A DNA stretch of 64,000 nucleotides from Olleya namhaensis (lineage in GTDB: Bacteria; Bacteroidota; Bacteroidia; Flavobacteriales; Flavobacteriaceae). Where the stretch lies: contig NZ_FORM01000007.1 of NCBI RefSeq assembly GCF_900114005.1, positions 124,001-188,000 of the forward strand. Reading direction: 5' to 3'. How positions within the stretch are numbered: position 1 is the first letter of the stretch; each line of letters opens with the position of its first letter. The position numbers and the translations under genes were made by a program. Below the pieces are notes generated by a model. That model was not told the DNA's origin and searched no databases. It saw nothing but the letters and a program-made list of their open reading frames with translations. Shown here piece by piece: positions 63,653 through 64,000 of this stretch.

Positions 63653-64000
63653 TTATGGAGTTATTCTTAAAAAAGAAAAAAGTGTTTTTATATCTTCAGA
63701 CTTTGTTAGCCATTTACCTAAGAATTCAGCTTTTTTTAATATTTCTTCTACTTCTTCTATCCCTTCTCCATTAAATTTTTTCTTTCGAAACGAAACTGTT
63801 TCTATTTTAGATTCTTCATTAAAAAAGATAGCTTCTTGGTTTAATAAGAACATCAATGCTTCTTTAGTATAAGGCTTCATATCTTTTACTCTATTTGGAA
63901 AATTAATAAAGAGCGCATCTTTACTGTCAATCCAAGTTAACAAATGATTAGCTGTCGTTTTAGGTAGTTCTTCTCTTGTTTCTTTGTGCAGAACAAGAGG
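63653..64000 (-). CDS. ABC-3C system middle component, truncated by the window edge
   Basis: The frame is open to the right edge and ends at 63653, giving at least 115 residues: PLVLHKETREELPKTTANHL, then WIDSKDALFINFPNRV, YTKEALMFLLNQEAIFF and LGKWLTKSEDIKTLFSFLRITP. This pattern (PLxLHxxTRxxLP, WI, GKW) is that of the small middle-component families that precede DUF3732 ATPases. A Leu codon at 63943 (TTG) could be misread as the start. The middle component is thought to couple ATPase and effector; the rest lies outside the window. Confidence 0.8.
   Translation of the reverse strand, partial: PLVLHKETREELPKTTANHLLTWIDSKDALFINFPNRVKDMKPYTKEALMFLLNQEAIFFNEESKIETVSFRKKKFNGEGIEEVEEILKKAEFLGKWLTKSEDIKTLFSFLRITP

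Noticed and set aside
1-64000. tRNA, rRNA, IS elements, prophage
   Set aside because: Reading the intergenic gaps I saw no cloverleaf with a CCA-like end, no rRNA core segments, no transposase or integrase and no phage module apart from the S74 domain, which is part of a surface protein.

Overview
The window is AT-rich, densely coded chromosomal DNA from a member of the Bacteroidota, most likely a marine Flavobacteriaceae (relatives of Olleya, Lacinutrix or Winogradskyella would fit; the genus cannot be fixed from sequence reading alone). The evidence is flavobacterial promoter -7 boxes (TAnnTTTG) in place of sigma70 boxes, typical Bacteroidota families (MORN_2 proteins, HYC_CC_PP protein, S74 tail-fibre-like surface protein, LytTR/LytS pairs, YHYH protein, Nudix-type sugar regulator) and dispersed GTCA-type palindromes. 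I saw no rRNA, tRNA, CRISPR array, IS element or prophage.

Layout. 1-5.6 kb: end of an HxlR-type regulator, a small membrane protein and two paralogous exported MORN-repeat proteins. 5.6-17.6 kb: an oxidoreductase-rich block (SDR, 2OG-Fe(II) oxygenase, SnoaL-like protein, enoyl-CoA hydratase-like protein, MRJP-like protein, cupin, quinone-oxidoreductase-like MDR, nitroreductase, AlkB, BCCT transporter, ABM monooxygenase) with two related AraC regulators. Four promoters in this block carry the same 21-bp-period direct repeat at a fixed distance from their -7 box, so the block looks like one AraC regulon. 17.6-23.4 kb: a repetitive S74-type surface protein, a membrane protein, an NhaC-family transporter behind a leader RNA resembling a stripped-down SAM-I riboswitch, and a DUF6515-like protein. 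23.6-31.1 kb: a MacAB-TolC export operon followed by a YHYH lipoprotein and a LytS/LytTR two-component pair. 31.3-34.6 kb: zinc alcohol dehydrogenase, OsmC, old yellow enzyme and a Crp/Fnr regulator. 34.6-45.0 kb: a Cu/heavy-metal efflux operon (HYC_CC_PP protein, CusA, TolC, CopA-type ATPase, CusB, HMA lipoprotein). 45.2-53.1 kb: a polyol (probably mannitol) uptake and catabolism operon divergent from a Nudix-type regulator. 53.3-59.0 kb: a doxX-tetR-TIP30-like operon, nitroreductase, PTGR-like reductase, YqhD-like iron ADH and an exported DJ-1/PfpI protein. 59.2-60.3 kb: three tandem cold-shock genes at an exact 420-bp period. 60.4-64.0 kb: a DUF2130 coiled-coil protein and an ABC three-component (ABC-3C) conflict system that runs off the right edge.

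Working together. The 5.6-17.6, 31-34 and 53-59 kb blocks all encode enzymes acting on quinones, enones, aldehydes or nitro compounds, each beside its own regulator (AraC, Crp/Fnr, TetR), suggesting layered responses to electrophiles. The copper operon pairs cytoplasmic export (P-type ATPase) with periplasm-to-outside export (CusA/B/TolC). The polyol operon forms a complete path from outer-membrane protein through a lipoprotein-anchored ABC importer to a dehydrogenase and a fructokinase-type kinase.

Best candidates for something new: the AraC-type 21-bp direct-repeat regulon, the minimal SAM-I-like leader of the NhaC-family gene, the ABC-3C system at the edge, and dispersed intergenic repeats that appear translated inside the cusA reading frame.
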